From the NCBI GenBank assembly GCA_016840125.1, contig JAEOSY010000297.1, positions 1 to 57,680 on the forward strand: 57,680 nucleotides of DNA, in the 5' to 3' direction. Below the pieces are notes generated by a model. It ran no database searches. It had not been told where the DNA came from and saw nothing but the letters and a program-made list of their open reading frames with translations. Source of the stretch: Candidatus Helarchaeota archaeon. GTDB taxonomy: Archaea > Asgardarchaeota > Lokiarchaeia > Helarchaeales > HEL-GB-A. Below, piece after piece: positions 17,063 through 26,019 of the stretch (positions within the stretch are counted from its first letter, which is position 1; every line of letters starts with the position of its first letter). A program made the translations under genes and the position numbers.

Positions 17063-18364
17063 TTAATCCAGCTTGATATATTCATACGCGTTCGTGTCAT
17101 TTTCAAAGCAAAATTGGACCTTTTGAAAACCTTCACGAAATTCAGCGACTTCTTTTTTGACCTTCTGAATATCTTTCCGATCTACAATTAGCTGTTTGAT
17201 AAATTCTGCAATCTGTTCCATCTCGCTCTTTTTCATACCTAAGCGAGTAACTTCTGAGGTGCCTATCCGTAGCCCACCGGGATCTTTGAATCTGCGTCCT
17301 GCTTCAAAGTCTCCGGGGATTAAATTGCGATTTGCAATAATATTTGCATCTTCGAGGATTTTCTCGATTGTTGCACCATACCCCACAGTTTCTCCGAATT
17401 TTGTGATGTCACAAATGATGGTATGTGATTCAGTAAATCCCCGACTTTCCATTAACACATCAAATCCGCGCTCGTAAAGCGCTTGGGCTAAGGCTTTGGC
17501 GTTGGATATTACAAGTTTATGGTATTCTCTCCCAAACTCGAGCATTTCAGCAAGGGCGACCGCAAAGCCTGCAACATTATGGAGGTGATGATTACTCAAC
17601 ATGTAGGGAAACGCAGCGGACTTGATTTTCTTATGAAGTTCTTCATTATCTTTACCTAAAATGCAACCATGTTGAGGTCCGGGGAAGGTTTTATGGGTGC
17701 TACACGTCATAATATCTGCTCCCTCATCCAGAGGTTGCTGAAAATAGCCCGATCCAATCAATCCTGCTACATGAGCCGCATCATACATAAATACTGCATC
17801 TACCTCATGGGCTGCTTCACTCAATTCTTTCACTGGATGCGGGAATAAGAAAACCGAGGCACCGACAAGGATTATTTTCGGTTTGGTTTCTTTTATTAGT
17901 TTAATATTGCTATCTATCTCAATTTCCATTTCTTTCTGTTTAAAATTTAGATATTCGATATTTAATCCATGTACATGCTTTGATGTGAGGTTGTGGGATA
18001 TGTGGCCTCCATCTGGCGTGCGCAGGCAGATCATAGTGTCACCAGGTTTGGAGATTGCTGTATAGGTAATAAGATTAGCAACGACTCCGGAAATTGGTCG
18101 TACATCGGCAAAACCCGCGTTCCAATATTGTTTAGCTAAGTCCATGCAACGTAATTCTACTTCATCTATGTATTTACAACCTGCATAGACTCTTTCGCCC
18201 GGCCAACCTTCTGCATATCGATGTGAAAAATCACAGGCAATTGCCTCTCGAACGGCGGGACTTGTGACATTTTCACTAGCAATTAGTGGTATAGAATTCT
18301 CAAATAACTTGTGATGTTCCATCATTAGCTCCCGAAGTTGCTTTAACGTGTTCTTATTCGTCAA
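17063..18364 (-). CDS. glyA: serine hydroxymethyltransferase
   Basis: The 433-aa PLP enzyme shows S-E-N-V-T-S-P-A-V-R-E-A near the N-terminus, the YAEGWPGERVYAGCKYIDEVE segment, DAAHVAGLI with the cofactor aspartate-histidine, and TCSTHKTFPGPQ, whose lysine forms the Schiff base. It converts serine and THF to glycine and methylene-THF. Length and motifs match the family. The start is TTG, with AAAGGAAGCGAAAGG upstream. The folD gene follows on the same strand and is likely co-transcribed. The 161-nt gap to glyS (18365-18525) holds only its promoter region. Confidence 0.92.
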   Translation of the reverse strand: MTNKNTLKQLRELMMEHHKLFENSIPLIASENVTSPAVREAIACDFSHRYAEGWPGERVYAGCKYIDEVELRCMDLAKQYWNAGFADVRPISGVVANLITYTAISKPGDTMICLRTPDGGHISHNLTSKHVHGLNIEYLNFKQKEMEIEIDSNIKLIKETKPKIILVGASVFLFPHPVKELSEAAHEVDAVFMYDAAHVAGLIGSGYFQQPLDEGADIMTCSTHKTFPGPQHGCILGKDNEELHKKIKSAAFPYMLSNHHLHNVAGFAVALAEMLEFGREYHKLVISNAKALAQALYERGFDVLMESRGFTESHTIICDITKFGETVGYGATIEKILEDANIIANRNLIPGDFEAGRRFKDPGGLRIGTSEVTRLGMKKSEMEQIAEFIKQLIVDRKDIQKVKKEVAEFREGFQKVQFCFENDTNAYEYIKLD

Positions 18365-18525
18365 ACCTTTCGCTTCCTTTCAACCAGCACAAGATCATCA
18401 CCCCAGCTGGTTACATATCATCTCATTTGAAGTTAATCAACATAATAAAGTGAAATATATAAAATTACTTGATTCCAAAAAAGATTTTTGCTTATGGAGT
18501 TTAAAAATATGGGAAATATCAATGT

Positions 18526-20043
18526 TTAGATATATTGTAGCCGCTTTTGGAATATTTCTGCTAAATCCCAAATTAAAACTCGTTCTTGATCCATCGAATC
18601 CCGATCCCTTACGGTCACCTTATCATCTTTTAGAGTATCAAAATCGATGGTTACTGCATATGGAACACCAATTTCATCCACACGTCTGTATCGCCTTCCG
18701 ATACTAGATTTCTCATCGTAGAGTGTTTGAAAGTTGAATTGTTTGAGATTGGTGATGATTTCCTTTGCTTTTTCTCCTAATTCTTTTTTCTTTTTTACAA
18801 GCGGGAATACGGCAATTTGAAAGGGTGCAATATATGAGTTAAACTTGAAAAGGGTTCTCTCTTTTTCCTCAGCGTAAGTGCTTTCAAGCAATGCTTGGAT
18901 CACCCTTTCCAATCCCCATGATGGTTCAATCACGTGAGGGACTACTTTAACGTTTTCCTCAGTTAAATGAATATTTAATTCTTTTTTAGATAATTCAGAA
19001 TGCTTCTTCAAATCATAATCCGTCCGATCTGCTATCCCTTGAAGCTCTTTCCACCCGAAGGAATATTGAAACTCAATGTCCCAACAATCTGCTGCATAAT
19101 GTGCCCGTTCATTCAGCATATGCTGACGAATTCGTAATTTATTTTTGTCTAGACCTACTCGGACTAACCAATCGTAACTTATTAGTGTCCAATAAAGCAA
19201 CCATTTGCAAGAGAAAATGTTCTGCTTAAGAATCTCAGAGGCTTTCATCATTTTTGCCTCATCTTCCTTCTCTTGTTGTGGAATTGAAAGAACTGCGAGT
19301 TCTAAATCTTTCACTTTGTCCCACAACTCTCCGGGTAAATCGTTTTTTCCAGAAGGATGGACAAAGAATTCAATCTCTAAATGCTCAAATTCCCGAAGTC
19401 TGAATAAGAAATTCCTTGGTGAGATTTCATTCCGATAACTTCGTCCAATTTGGGCAATACCAAATGGCAAACTTGCTCGCATCGTCTGTTGAATACGTCT
19501 AAAATCAAGGAACATGGCTTGTGCAGTTTCTGGCCGGAGGAATGCTTCGTTGACGGACTGCTTTGCGGCTCCAATATGAGTCCTGAACATCAAATTAAAT
19601 TGTTGGGTTGATGCTAATTCACCTTTACAATTGGGACATCTAATATTATTCTTTACTAAAATTTCTGAGAGTTCCTCAAACGATTTTCCGTCTGTGATTA
19701 TATTCAAAGTGTCCTGAATCAAATGATCTGCCCTAAATTGTGTCTGACATTTTTTACATTCAATAAGTACGTCTGTGAAACCTTCTAGATGTCCGGATGC
19801 TTCCCAAACAATTCGCGGTAGAATTATCGAGGATTCAATTTCGTAGATACCGTTCATTTTGATAATGAACTCGGATCGCCAGAAATTTCGAATCCGGTTC
19901 TTTAATGTAACACCAACCGGACCATAATCAAAAAATCCTGCAACTCCACCATAAATTTCTGCAGATGGGAAGATAATGCCACGCTTTGCACACAGGCTCA
20001 CGATTTTCTCATTTAAATTTTCATTTAAATTTTCTTTTGACAT
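18526..20043 (-). CDS. glyS: glycyl-tRNA synthetase (archaeal/eukaryotic alpha2 type)
   Basis: A class II synthetase. Motif 1 region: YGPVGVTLKNRIRNFWR. Zinc-binding insert: CKKC...CPNC. Glycine-specific RPETAQAMFLDF. Motif 2: GRSYRNEISPRNFLFRLREFEHLE. Motif 3: EPSWGLERVIQALL. The C-terminal anticodon-binding domain includes IAPFQIAVFPLVKKKKELGEKA. The start chosen is ATG 20043 (505 aa). The longer TTG reading at 20088 would overlap the divergent gene's start and adds an unconserved tail. It charges tRNA-Gly in the cytoplasm. It is divergently transcribed from the DUF998-like membrane protein. Confidence 0.92.
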   Translation of the reverse strand: MSKENLNENLNEKIVSLCAKRGIIFPSAEIYGGVAGFFDYGPVGVTLKNRIRNFWRSEFIIKMNGIYEIESSIILPRIVWEASGHLEGFTDVLIECKKCQTQFRADHLIQDTLNIITDGKSFEELSEILVKNNIRCPNCKGELASTQQFNLMFRTHIGAAKQSVNEAFLRPETAQAMFLDFRRIQQTMRASLPFGIAQIGRSYRNEISPRNFLFRLREFEHLEIEFFVHPSGKNDLPGELWDKVKDLELAVLSIPQQEKEDEAKMMKASEILKQNIFSCKWLLYWTLISYDWLVRVGLDKNKLRIRQHMLNERAHYAADCWDIEFQYSFGWKELQGIADRTDYDLKKHSELSKKELNIHLTEENVKVVPHVIEPSWGLERVIQALLESTYAEEKERTLFKFNSYIAPFQIAVFPLVKKKKELGEKAKEIITNLKQFNFQTLYDEKSSIGRRYRRVDEIGVPYAVTIDFDTLKDDKVTVRDRDSMDQERVLIWDLAEIFQKRLQYI

Positions 20044-20087
20044 TGAAATAACCACATCTACGCTGTTATTTAAATTTTTATGAGTCA

Positions 20088-20750
20088 ATGATGAAAAAAA
20101 ATAAAACTCTGAAAGGGTTAGATTTTAGATGTATGTTTCTACCGCTTTGGTACACAATTCTACTAGGAATTGCTTTTGGTTCTTTTGCGATTTTAATATT
20201 AATTTGTATAAAATTATATTCCCCGCCAAAATATTCTATTCTTACTCGAACGATTAGTGGATTAGGTAGTCCCGAGCATAAGAGTCACAAAATTTTTAAT
20301 CCCACTGTTTTAGTTATTGGTATCATTCTAACGCCATTTCCTTACTTTCTTTTACAGGTGCTCCCTCCTAGCTGGATGACAACCCTTGGGATAATCCTTT
20401 TTTTTGGAGTACCTCTCGGATTAATACTTGTTGGTATTTTTCCCGAAGATAAAGAGACGGGACATATGATCGGTGCGATCATGAGTATCGGCGGAGCGTT
20501 CATTGCGAACCTATTGTTATTTTATCCCATTCTGCAATCTTCCCTACATTTTGTTATCAACCTATTTCAGATAATAATTCTCATATTCTGCATCCCACTA
20601 GCGTATTCAGCCGTAAAACATATGCCATCCTACGAACCAGATAAACCAATAAAGAAAATATCTTATAATACAAACTTGTGGGAATGGTCCGTTTTCCTCA
20701 GCTTGCAAGCATGGATTCTTGCACTCTATATTAACCTTATAGCTTTGTAA
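20088..20750 (+). CDS. six-TM membrane protein, DUF998-like
   Basis: The 220-aa protein has about six hydrophobic helices. The first luminal loop carries YSILTRTISGLGSPEHKSHKIFNPTV, which matches the DUF998 hallmark '(Y/N)-x-I-S-x-L-G...iFn'. The start is a double ATG at 20088. Function is unknown for the family. It is divergent from glyS across 44 nt and 48 nt upstream of the PCMT-like gene. Confidence 0.6.
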   Translation: MMKKNKTLKGLDFRCMFLPLWYTILLGIAFGSFAILILICIKLYSPPKYSILTRTISGLGSPEHKSHKIFNPTVLVIGIILTPFPYFLLQVLPPSWMTTLGIILFFGVPLGLILVGIFPEDKETGHMIGAIMSIGGAFIANLLLFYPILQSSLHFVINLFQIIILIFCIPLAYSAVKHMPSYEPDKPIKKISYNTNLWEWSVFLSLQAWILALYINLIAL

Positions 20751-20768
20751 ATTCCATAAAATAAAAGG

Positions 20769-20777
20769 TTTAAATAA
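20769..20777 (+). promoter_or_regulatory. TATA box for leaderless PCMT-like gene
   Basis: TTTAAATAA, centred 26 nt before ATG 20799, with no ribosome site in between. A leaderless transcript is predicted. Confidence 0.5.
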
Positions 20778-20798
20778 AGCGCTTACTAGTATTATTCA

Positions 20799-21917
20799 AT
20801 GGAAGATTCTAACGCTGAAGACAGGAAAGATGAACTAATCCGTCATCTCTTAGATAAGAATTATATCTTTGATGCAAGTATTGAAGCGGCTTTTAGAAAG
20901 GTTCCAATGGAGGACTTTTTACCTGAACAACTAAAAGATTATAGCTATGCAGATGCCCCTTTACCTTTCTATCAAAATCGCCCGATGGCCGCCCCCCATA
21001 TTAATGCGATTTTTCTACAACTACTACAATTGGAACCTGGAGATCGCTATCATATTCTTCAATTGAGCTCGATGGGTGGATACTTCGCATCTCTTATGGC
21101 TGAAGTGACGAGATCCCCTATCCGAATTGTCGAAGGCGATCCGGGGGCTGCACGAACGACAAGGACGAGCTTAACCCGAAGCGGTTACGAAGAGACGATC
21201 GAAGTTATTGAAATGGATCCGATTGAGGCTTTCTGGAAATTTCCTGAATCGAACCGTATCATCTTTTGTGGGGCTGTATCAAGTTCAATTATTGATGAAA
21301 TCTCGAAGGCGATGCCTGCCAATTCGACACTCATTGCACCGGTGTTTTCAGGCTTTTTCAATCCGCTGATGGGGCAGGACATGATACGGGTGATAAAATC
21401 CACTGTTGGCGAAATCACGATGGAATCCTTTGGGAAGGTCTCCTTTATCATCATTCAGAGCCCTGCTTTTCAGAGGAAAGCATCAAAAACACAGGAAATT
21501 ATCTTTAAACAAATAGAGCAATCTCTTGAAGATTATTTCACAACTACACTCCCTCGAGAAGAACCACTTTTAGATTTGAATCTTCCAGAGCACATAATGG
21601 AGGATTTTATCACCGCAAATACCCTCTATAAAAAAGAGTTTAAAAAGGCTGCCATTTTTCAGGCCATTCTCGCCGTGAAAGAGAGTATAAACTACTTTGT
21701 ACAAGCAAATATCGATTTTACAAAATTAACCCATCAAAATTTACATGGAAAACTGGAGCAGATTTTAAACCCAGAACAAATCCGAAATTTTGAAACCTTA
21801 TTAGACATTGAGAAATCGATACTAAATTATGATTACAATAATCCTCCGAATCTCGAAACCTTAGCAAAAATGGCGTTAGATATTGCTTCGGACTTTCTTG
21901 AGAGCCGATTCAGGTAG
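20799..21917 (+). CDS. PCMT-like methyltransferase-fold protein with degenerate SAM motif and C-terminal extension
   Basis: The 372-aa protein starts like protein-L-isoaspartate O-methyltransferases: DELIRHLLDKNYIFDASIEAAFRKVPMEDFLPE, then YSYADAPLPFY, and later MAAPHINAIFLQLLQLEPGDR. At the SAM-binding motif I, where PCMTs have L-E-I-G-x-G-x-G-Y, it reads L-Q-L-S-S-M-G-G-Y (87-95). The first two conserved glycines are lost, while an acidic residue at the end of the next strand (VEGD) remains. About 150 extra residues follow the fold (about 220-372), mostly helical and of unknown identity. It may be a catalytically weakened or repurposed PCMT. Its 3' end overlaps the convergent Lrp gene by 42 nt. 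Confidence 0.65.
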   Translation: MEDSNAEDRKDELIRHLLDKNYIFDASIEAAFRKVPMEDFLPEQLKDYSYADAPLPFYQNRPMAAPHINAIFLQLLQLEPGDRYHILQLSSMGGYFASLMAEVTRSPIRIVEGDPGAARTTRTSLTRSGYEETIEVIEMDPIEAFWKFPESNRIIFCGAVSSSIIDEISKAMPANSTLIAPVFSGFFNPLMGQDMIRVIKSTVGEITMESFGKVSFIIIQSPAFQRKASKTQEIIFKQIEQSLEDYFTTTLPREEPLLDLNLPEHIMEDFITANTLYKKEFKKAAIFQAILAVKESINYFVQANIDFTKLTHQNLHGKLEQILNPEQIRNFETLLDIEKSILNYDYNNPPNLETLAKMALDIASDFLESRFR

Positions 21918-22385
21918 CATATTACTCTTTTTTTGCTTTGAGATGACTTTTTTTGGAAGATTCATCTCATCCATTACAAACCATGTCTTAAATGTCTGAA
22001 TTTCTTCAATTTGACTTACATTCTTTAAAAGATCCACGAGATTATTCATTGAATATGCATTTAACTTTGCCATTATATCTGGGTCTCCCATAAGGACTGA
22101 AATGTTACATATTTCAGGAAATCGTTCCAAATGATTGATGATCGTGTTTATATATATTTTAGACGTTGCGTAAATTATTAAATACGCTAAAACCTCATAC
22201 CCCGCTTTCTTTCGGTTTATCGCAATCGTAAAGTTCTCAATTATCCCCCACTCCACTAACCGATCAATCCGATATTTAACCGTTGCCGCCGAGAGGTTGA
22301 GATCATTGGCTAGCTCTTTCAATTTTGCCCGTGAATTCTGTTTCAGTAAATCCAGAAGCTGTAAATCCAGTACGTCTAAAAACAT
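21876..22385 (-). CDS. Lrp/AsnC-family transcriptional regulator
   Basis: The 169-aa protein has an N-terminal winged helix, LDLQLLDLLKQNSRAKLKELANDLNLSAATVKYRIDRL, the standard Lrp 'D..Il.lL..n.R.s..eia...gls..tv..Ri..L'. A RAM-type alpha/beta ligand-binding domain follows at about 60-140. A lysine-rich tail ends it. It sits 98 nt downstream of pyk on the same strand and may be a local metabolic regulator. Targets are unknown. It overlaps the convergent PCMT-like gene by 42 nt. Confidence 0.82.
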   Translation of the reverse strand: MFLDVLDLQLLDLLKQNSRAKLKELANDLNLSAATVKYRIDRLVEWGIIENFTIAINRKKAGYEVLAYLIIYATSKIYINTIINHLERFPEICNISVLMGDPDIMAKLNAYSMNNLVDLLKNVSQIEEIQTFKTWFVMDEMNLPKKVISKQKKSNMLPESALKKVRSNI

Positions 22386-22483
22386 TGTCCCCTAATGATC
22401 CACTTTCTCTTTTTAAGAAGAATGAGCAAAACCTCTATTTCAACTACAAATGCGCATTACAAAAAAAATCAATTAGCGACTAT

Positions 22484-23899
22484 TTATTTTCCGACCGTAT
22501 GCACTTTGATGAGGTTGGTCGTGCCTTGGATTCCAAAGGGAATGCCAGCTGTTATTATGATTATATCGCCTTTTTTTGCTAATTTCTCCTTTCGCACAAT
22601 TTCTTCTGAGATCGCGAACATTTTATCCGTAGAATCTATATCTGGGGCAACAATCGCCTTCACTCCCCAGTAGAGGGAACACCGCCGTTCAACCTCCTCA
22701 TGTGGGGTTAGAGCGATGATTGGGGTTAAGCTTCGCTGCTTAGAAGTCGCTAAAGGTGTAAAGCCACTTGAAGTAAAGGTTAAAATTGCTCTTGCTTGCA
22801 GCATAGTGCCTAAATTACACACTGTATGGGCGACGCTGCTTGAAATTTTATTTTTCGACTTTATCTCTGCTGGAACTTCATAAATTTTAAAAATTGACTT
22901 TTCCGTTTCTTTAATTATTTTCACGAGCGTTTGAACTGATTCAACAGGATACTTCCCAATTGCTGTTTCCCCGGATAACATCACTGCATCAGTTCCTTCA
23001 TGGATTGCGTGTGCTACATCCGTGACTTCTGCCCTTGTTGGTCTTGGACTGACTTCCATTGAATGTAACATTTGTGTAGCGATAATCACCGGCTTTGTAT
23101 GAAGATGACTAAGCTCAATTAACTTATTCTGAAGTAGAGGAACTTGTTCTAAGGGCATCTCAATAGCGAGGTCCCCTCTAGCCACCATTATTGCATCCGC
23201 GACTTCCAAAATACCTTCTATATTTTCAATCGCTTCTGGCTTCTCTATTTTTGCTATAATTTGCTTCTTTGCTTTAACTTTGGACATAATTTTTCGTATT
23301 TCAAGTACGTCATTTGGACTTCTTACAAATGAAAGAGCAACGAAATCAACGTTATTTTTTAGACCAAATTCTAAATCTTTTCTATCCTTATCTGTAATTG
23401 ACGGAATTTTTAAGGTAGGACTCGGTATGTTAAGACCCTTCCCCTCTACTAAGGTTCCTCCATGAACTACTTTACAATGAATTTTTCCATCTTCTATTTC
23501 ATCGATCTCAAATTCACTTAATCCATCATTCAAGAGAATTCTTGCACCTATTGTAACAAACTTCCAAAGTTCTGGATATGTCACTGACATCATTTTCTTT
23601 TCAAGATCGAGAGAATCCACGATTGTCATTGAATCTCCCGCTTTAAGATCTATAGTACCACCAAAAATCTTTTTAATTCGCAGTTTCGGTCCCTGCAAAT
23701 CTTGAATTATTGCAATTGCCATTTCTAATTCATTGGAAATTTTTCTAATTTTAGTAATCAGTTCTTTATGCTTTTCATGAGTCCCAAATGAGAAATTTAA
23801 GCGCGCTAGTGCAATCCCATTTCCTATCAACTCAGTTAGAACCTCTTCCGACTCACTCGCAGGTCCAATAGTGGCAATAATTTTTGTTTTTGTTTCCAT
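22484..23899 (-). CDS. pyk: pyruvate kinase
   Basis: The 471-aa protein matches pyruvate kinase end to end: TKIIATIGPAS at the start, IQDLQGPKLRI, the catalytic-lysine segment IIAKIEKPEAIENI, VARGDLAIEMPLEQVP, IIATQMLHSMEVSPRPTRAEVTDVAHAIHEGTDAVMLSGETA, and a C-terminal regulatory-type domain. One conserved spot differs: NFSFGTHE, where most enzymes have NFSHG. It makes pyruvate and ATP from phosphoenolpyruvate and ADP, the last step of glycolysis. The ATG at 23899 is downstream of a long intergenic region. Confidence 0.93.
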   Translation of the reverse strand: METKTKIIATIGPASESEEVLTELIGNGIALARLNFSFGTHEKHKELITKIRKISNELEMAIAIIQDLQGPKLRIKKIFGGTIDLKAGDSMTIVDSLDLEKKMMSVTYPELWKFVTIGARILLNDGLSEFEIDEIEDGKIHCKVVHGGTLVEGKGLNIPSPTLKIPSITDKDRKDLEFGLKNNVDFVALSFVRSPNDVLEIRKIMSKVKAKKQIIAKIEKPEAIENIEGILEVADAIMVARGDLAIEMPLEQVPLLQNKLIELSHLHTKPVIIATQMLHSMEVSPRPTRAEVTDVAHAIHEGTDAVMLSGETAIGKYPVESVQTLVKIIKETEKSIFKIYEVPAEIKSKNKISSSVAHTVCNLGTMLQARAILTFTSSGFTPLATSKQRSLTPIIALTPHEEVERRCSLYWGVKAIVAPDIDSTDKMFAISEEIVRKEKLAKKGDIIIITAGIPFGIQGTTNLIKVHTVGK

Positions 23900-23959
23900 T
23901 TCAACTAAACCTTCATTTCTTGAGCTTTGCTCTCACTTTCTGTACCGACCAATCTTGGA

Positions 23960-24000
23960 AATGCCAGCTTTGCAGTGAACTCATGGGCATTACTGGCATT
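23960..24000. promoter_or_regulatory. 8-bp inverted repeat AATGCCAG/CTGGCATT upstream of pyk
   Basis: Perfect arms at 23960-23967 and 23993-24000 are separated by 25 nt, 60-100 nt upstream of the pyk start. The spacing suits a dimeric regulator spanning turns of the helix. A third partial copy (GGCATTC) lies at 24016-24022. No factor can be named. Confidence 0.3.
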
Positions 24001-24296
24001 CTTATCTGTATAGGGCATTCTTTCTACTATTAATAAGTTAATAATTATTAAAATAAGATATGCCTCTATACAATTAGATCGCAAAAAAGTTGAGGAAAAT
24101 TAAACTATACAAGAATAATGGGGTTATTAAAGTATTTTGCGCAAATCGGGAATATTTCCATCAAATTTATAAACAATGGACTAATAAATCGTTAGTAGAG
24201 AATAAAGGCTATCGAAAATTTCTCGATGGCAATGCCTAGATTTACTAAAAAAACAGTGTAAAATGTATGGAATATTAAATAGGTTCCAAATTTTAG

Positions 24297-24323
24297 TAGG
24301 GTGTAGGTATTCCTACATCCCTA
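24297..24323. repeat. strong isolated hairpin (11-12 bp stem, TATT loop)
   Basis: Left arm TAGGGTGTAGG (24297-24307), loop TATT, right arm CCTACATCCCTA (24312-24323). They pair with one bulged base. It is GC-rich against an AT-rich background and lies 211 nt before the radical SAM gene and about 400 nt from pyk. It could be a structured RNA element, a terminator of an unseen transcript or a regulator site. Confidence 0.5.
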
Positions 24324-24533
24324 TATTTACACATTTTTTCCTGAATATGCGACTTTTTGTTGATTAATTAAATTATTAAAAGTTATTGTTCCCCCTCTTA
24401 TTTTGCGAAAATGCTAAATCTTTCAGTGATTTCAATACTCCAATCTATTAGGATAAGAAAAAGATTTAAAGTAAATATCCCTTTTTCAAATAATCAACTT
24501 AGATTCAGATTTATTTGATGGACTGATAATTAT

Positions 24534-25994
24534 TTGAAGTCATACGATGCAATCCTCATTCATCCATCTCGGGTGATGGAGAAAAAACGGGCACCCAATC
24601 GCAGTTTATTTTTACTTTCCCCTATGGGATTGACCGCCATCGCAGATTTATGCGAGCGAGAAGGCATCTCAGTCAAAATTATAAATTATCCCTTGGAGCA
24701 AATTCTGAATCCCAAATTTTCATTGGAGACCTTTTTAAAAAATATTGATTTCAAAGTGTGTGGGATCGCCCTGCATTGGTCTCTTCATTCGTACGGGGCA
24801 ATCGAAATAGCGAAGATCGTGAAACGCGTAAATCCAAATGCTAAAGTTGTTCTTGGTGGCTTTACTGCATCGTATTTTCATGAAGAAATCTTAAAATATT
24901 ATACATCAGTCGATGGTGTAATAAAAGGCGAAGGCGAAGTGCCTTTTGTTAAATACTGCCAAAGCGTCATTCGTGGACAATCAGTAGATTCAGTTCCAAA
25001 CTTAAGTTATCGAACACCCTCCCAACATATCAAAAATAATCCTATTTCCTATGTTGCGAAAACTCTGGATGATTTCAATTTCTCAAATCTTTCATTAATC
25101 CATAACTTTGAGAAATATGTTGATTTAGGCGTGCGAATAATGCGGATGCAGTTTCCCCTTCCGGTTGCACGGGGCTGTCCTTATAACTGTCCATACTGTG
25201 GAGGGGGAAGTCGATCTCAACTGATTATTAATAAACGGGATAAAGTGTTGTTTAGAGATCCTGAGAAAGTGCTTGAAGATATCCGGGTTATAGTTAACGA
25301 TTACAAAGCTGAGGGGATATTTTTCGGGCATGGTACCTACCCTGGTAGTTTTAAATATTGGAAAAAATTGTTTAAACTCATCAAAAAAGAAAAAATGGAT
25401 GTCGGTGGGGATTTAGAAATCTGGCGGCTCCCCTTTCCAAGAGAAATGTGGCCCCTCTATAATAGAACGTTCACCCCCGAGAAATCTTCTATTGCCGTGT
25501 GCCCCCGATCGCTTTCGCCTAGGGTTCAACAGAAAATACGAGAAACCTGCGATCCTACTTATTATTTTCCAGAACATCAAATACAGGATTTAATTAAGCA
25601 ATCCTTAACACACCAAATTATTCTGCGTATCTGGTTCACTGTCGGTTTCCCTTTCCAAACACGCATTGACCTCCTTAAAGATTATTATTTCGTCCTAAAA
25701 CTGGCAATAAAATATGGAAACTCACCACATTTTCCGATTACTGTACTTAACGATTTAGTTACTATTATTCCTGGTTCTCCCGCTTTTGAATCCCCTGAAA
25801 AATATGATGTTTCATTAACTTTTAATTCCTTCAGACAAGTCGTTGAGATGTATAAGAGGGCCAAGTTTATGTTTGGCGGATGGAATTCAGTAATAAATTA
25901 TAAAAATAAATATCTCTCCAACATCGAAATGCGTGTTTGGAATAGGATTTTCAATATGACCGAACTTCCAATGTTTATCACTAGTGGGCATTGA
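24534..25994 (+). CDS. B12-binding domain radical SAM enzyme
   Basis: The 486-aa protein has an N-terminal cobalamin-binding-type Rossmann region (about 1-145): VCGIALHWSLHSYGAIEIAKIV, KVVLGGFTASYF and VIKGEGEVPFVKY, the last being the usual 'G-E-G-E' signature. A radical SAM core follows with C215-x3-C219-x2-C222 (ARGCPYNCPYC) binding the [4Fe-4S]-SAM cluster. The later LEIWRLPFPREMW and FTVGFPFQTR segments fit the barrel. Relatives methylate unactivated carbons, remodel lipids or hopanoids, or modify tetrapyrroles. The exact product is unknown. The start is TTG, with no close operon partner. It is convergent with the cyclase-like gene at 26020. Confidence 0.83.
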   Translation: MKSYDAILIHPSRVMEKKRAPNRSLFLLSPMGLTAIADLCEREGISVKIINYPLEQILNPKFSLETFLKNIDFKVCGIALHWSLHSYGAIEIAKIVKRVNPNAKVVLGGFTASYFHEEILKYYTSVDGVIKGEGEVPFVKYCQSVIRGQSVDSVPNLSYRTPSQHIKNNPISYVAKTLDDFNFSNLSLIHNFEKYVDLGVRIMRMQFPLPVARGCPYNCPYCGGGSRSQLIINKRDKVLFRDPEKVLEDIRVIVNDYKAEGIFFGHGTYPGSFKYWKKLFKLIKKEKMDVGGDLEIWRLPFPREMWPLYNRTFTPEKSSIAVCPRSLSPRVQQKIRETCDPTYYFPEHQIQDLIKQSLTHQIILRIWFTVGFPFQTRIDLLKDYYFVLKLAIKYGNSPHFPITVLNDLVTIIPGSPAFESPEKYDVSLTFNSFRQVVEMYKRAKFMFGGWNSVINYKNKYLSNIEMRVWNRIFNMTELPMFITSGH

Positions 25995-26019
25995 TATTAA
26001 GAAAAAATATAAGATTTCT

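Larger units (their letters stand above)
23900..24533. other. 634-nt AT-rich intergenic region without a gene
   Basis: No convincing reading frame or tRNA was found on either strand. It holds the leftward pyk promoter, the rightward radical SAM promoter, an inverted repeat near pyk and a strong hairpin in the middle, listed separately. It is the longest non-coding stretch in the window. Confidence 0.6.

Noticed and set aside
24260..24330. Possible tRNA around GGTTCCAAATT
   Set aside because: No acceptor or anticodon stem can be built; the local structure is a simple hairpin.
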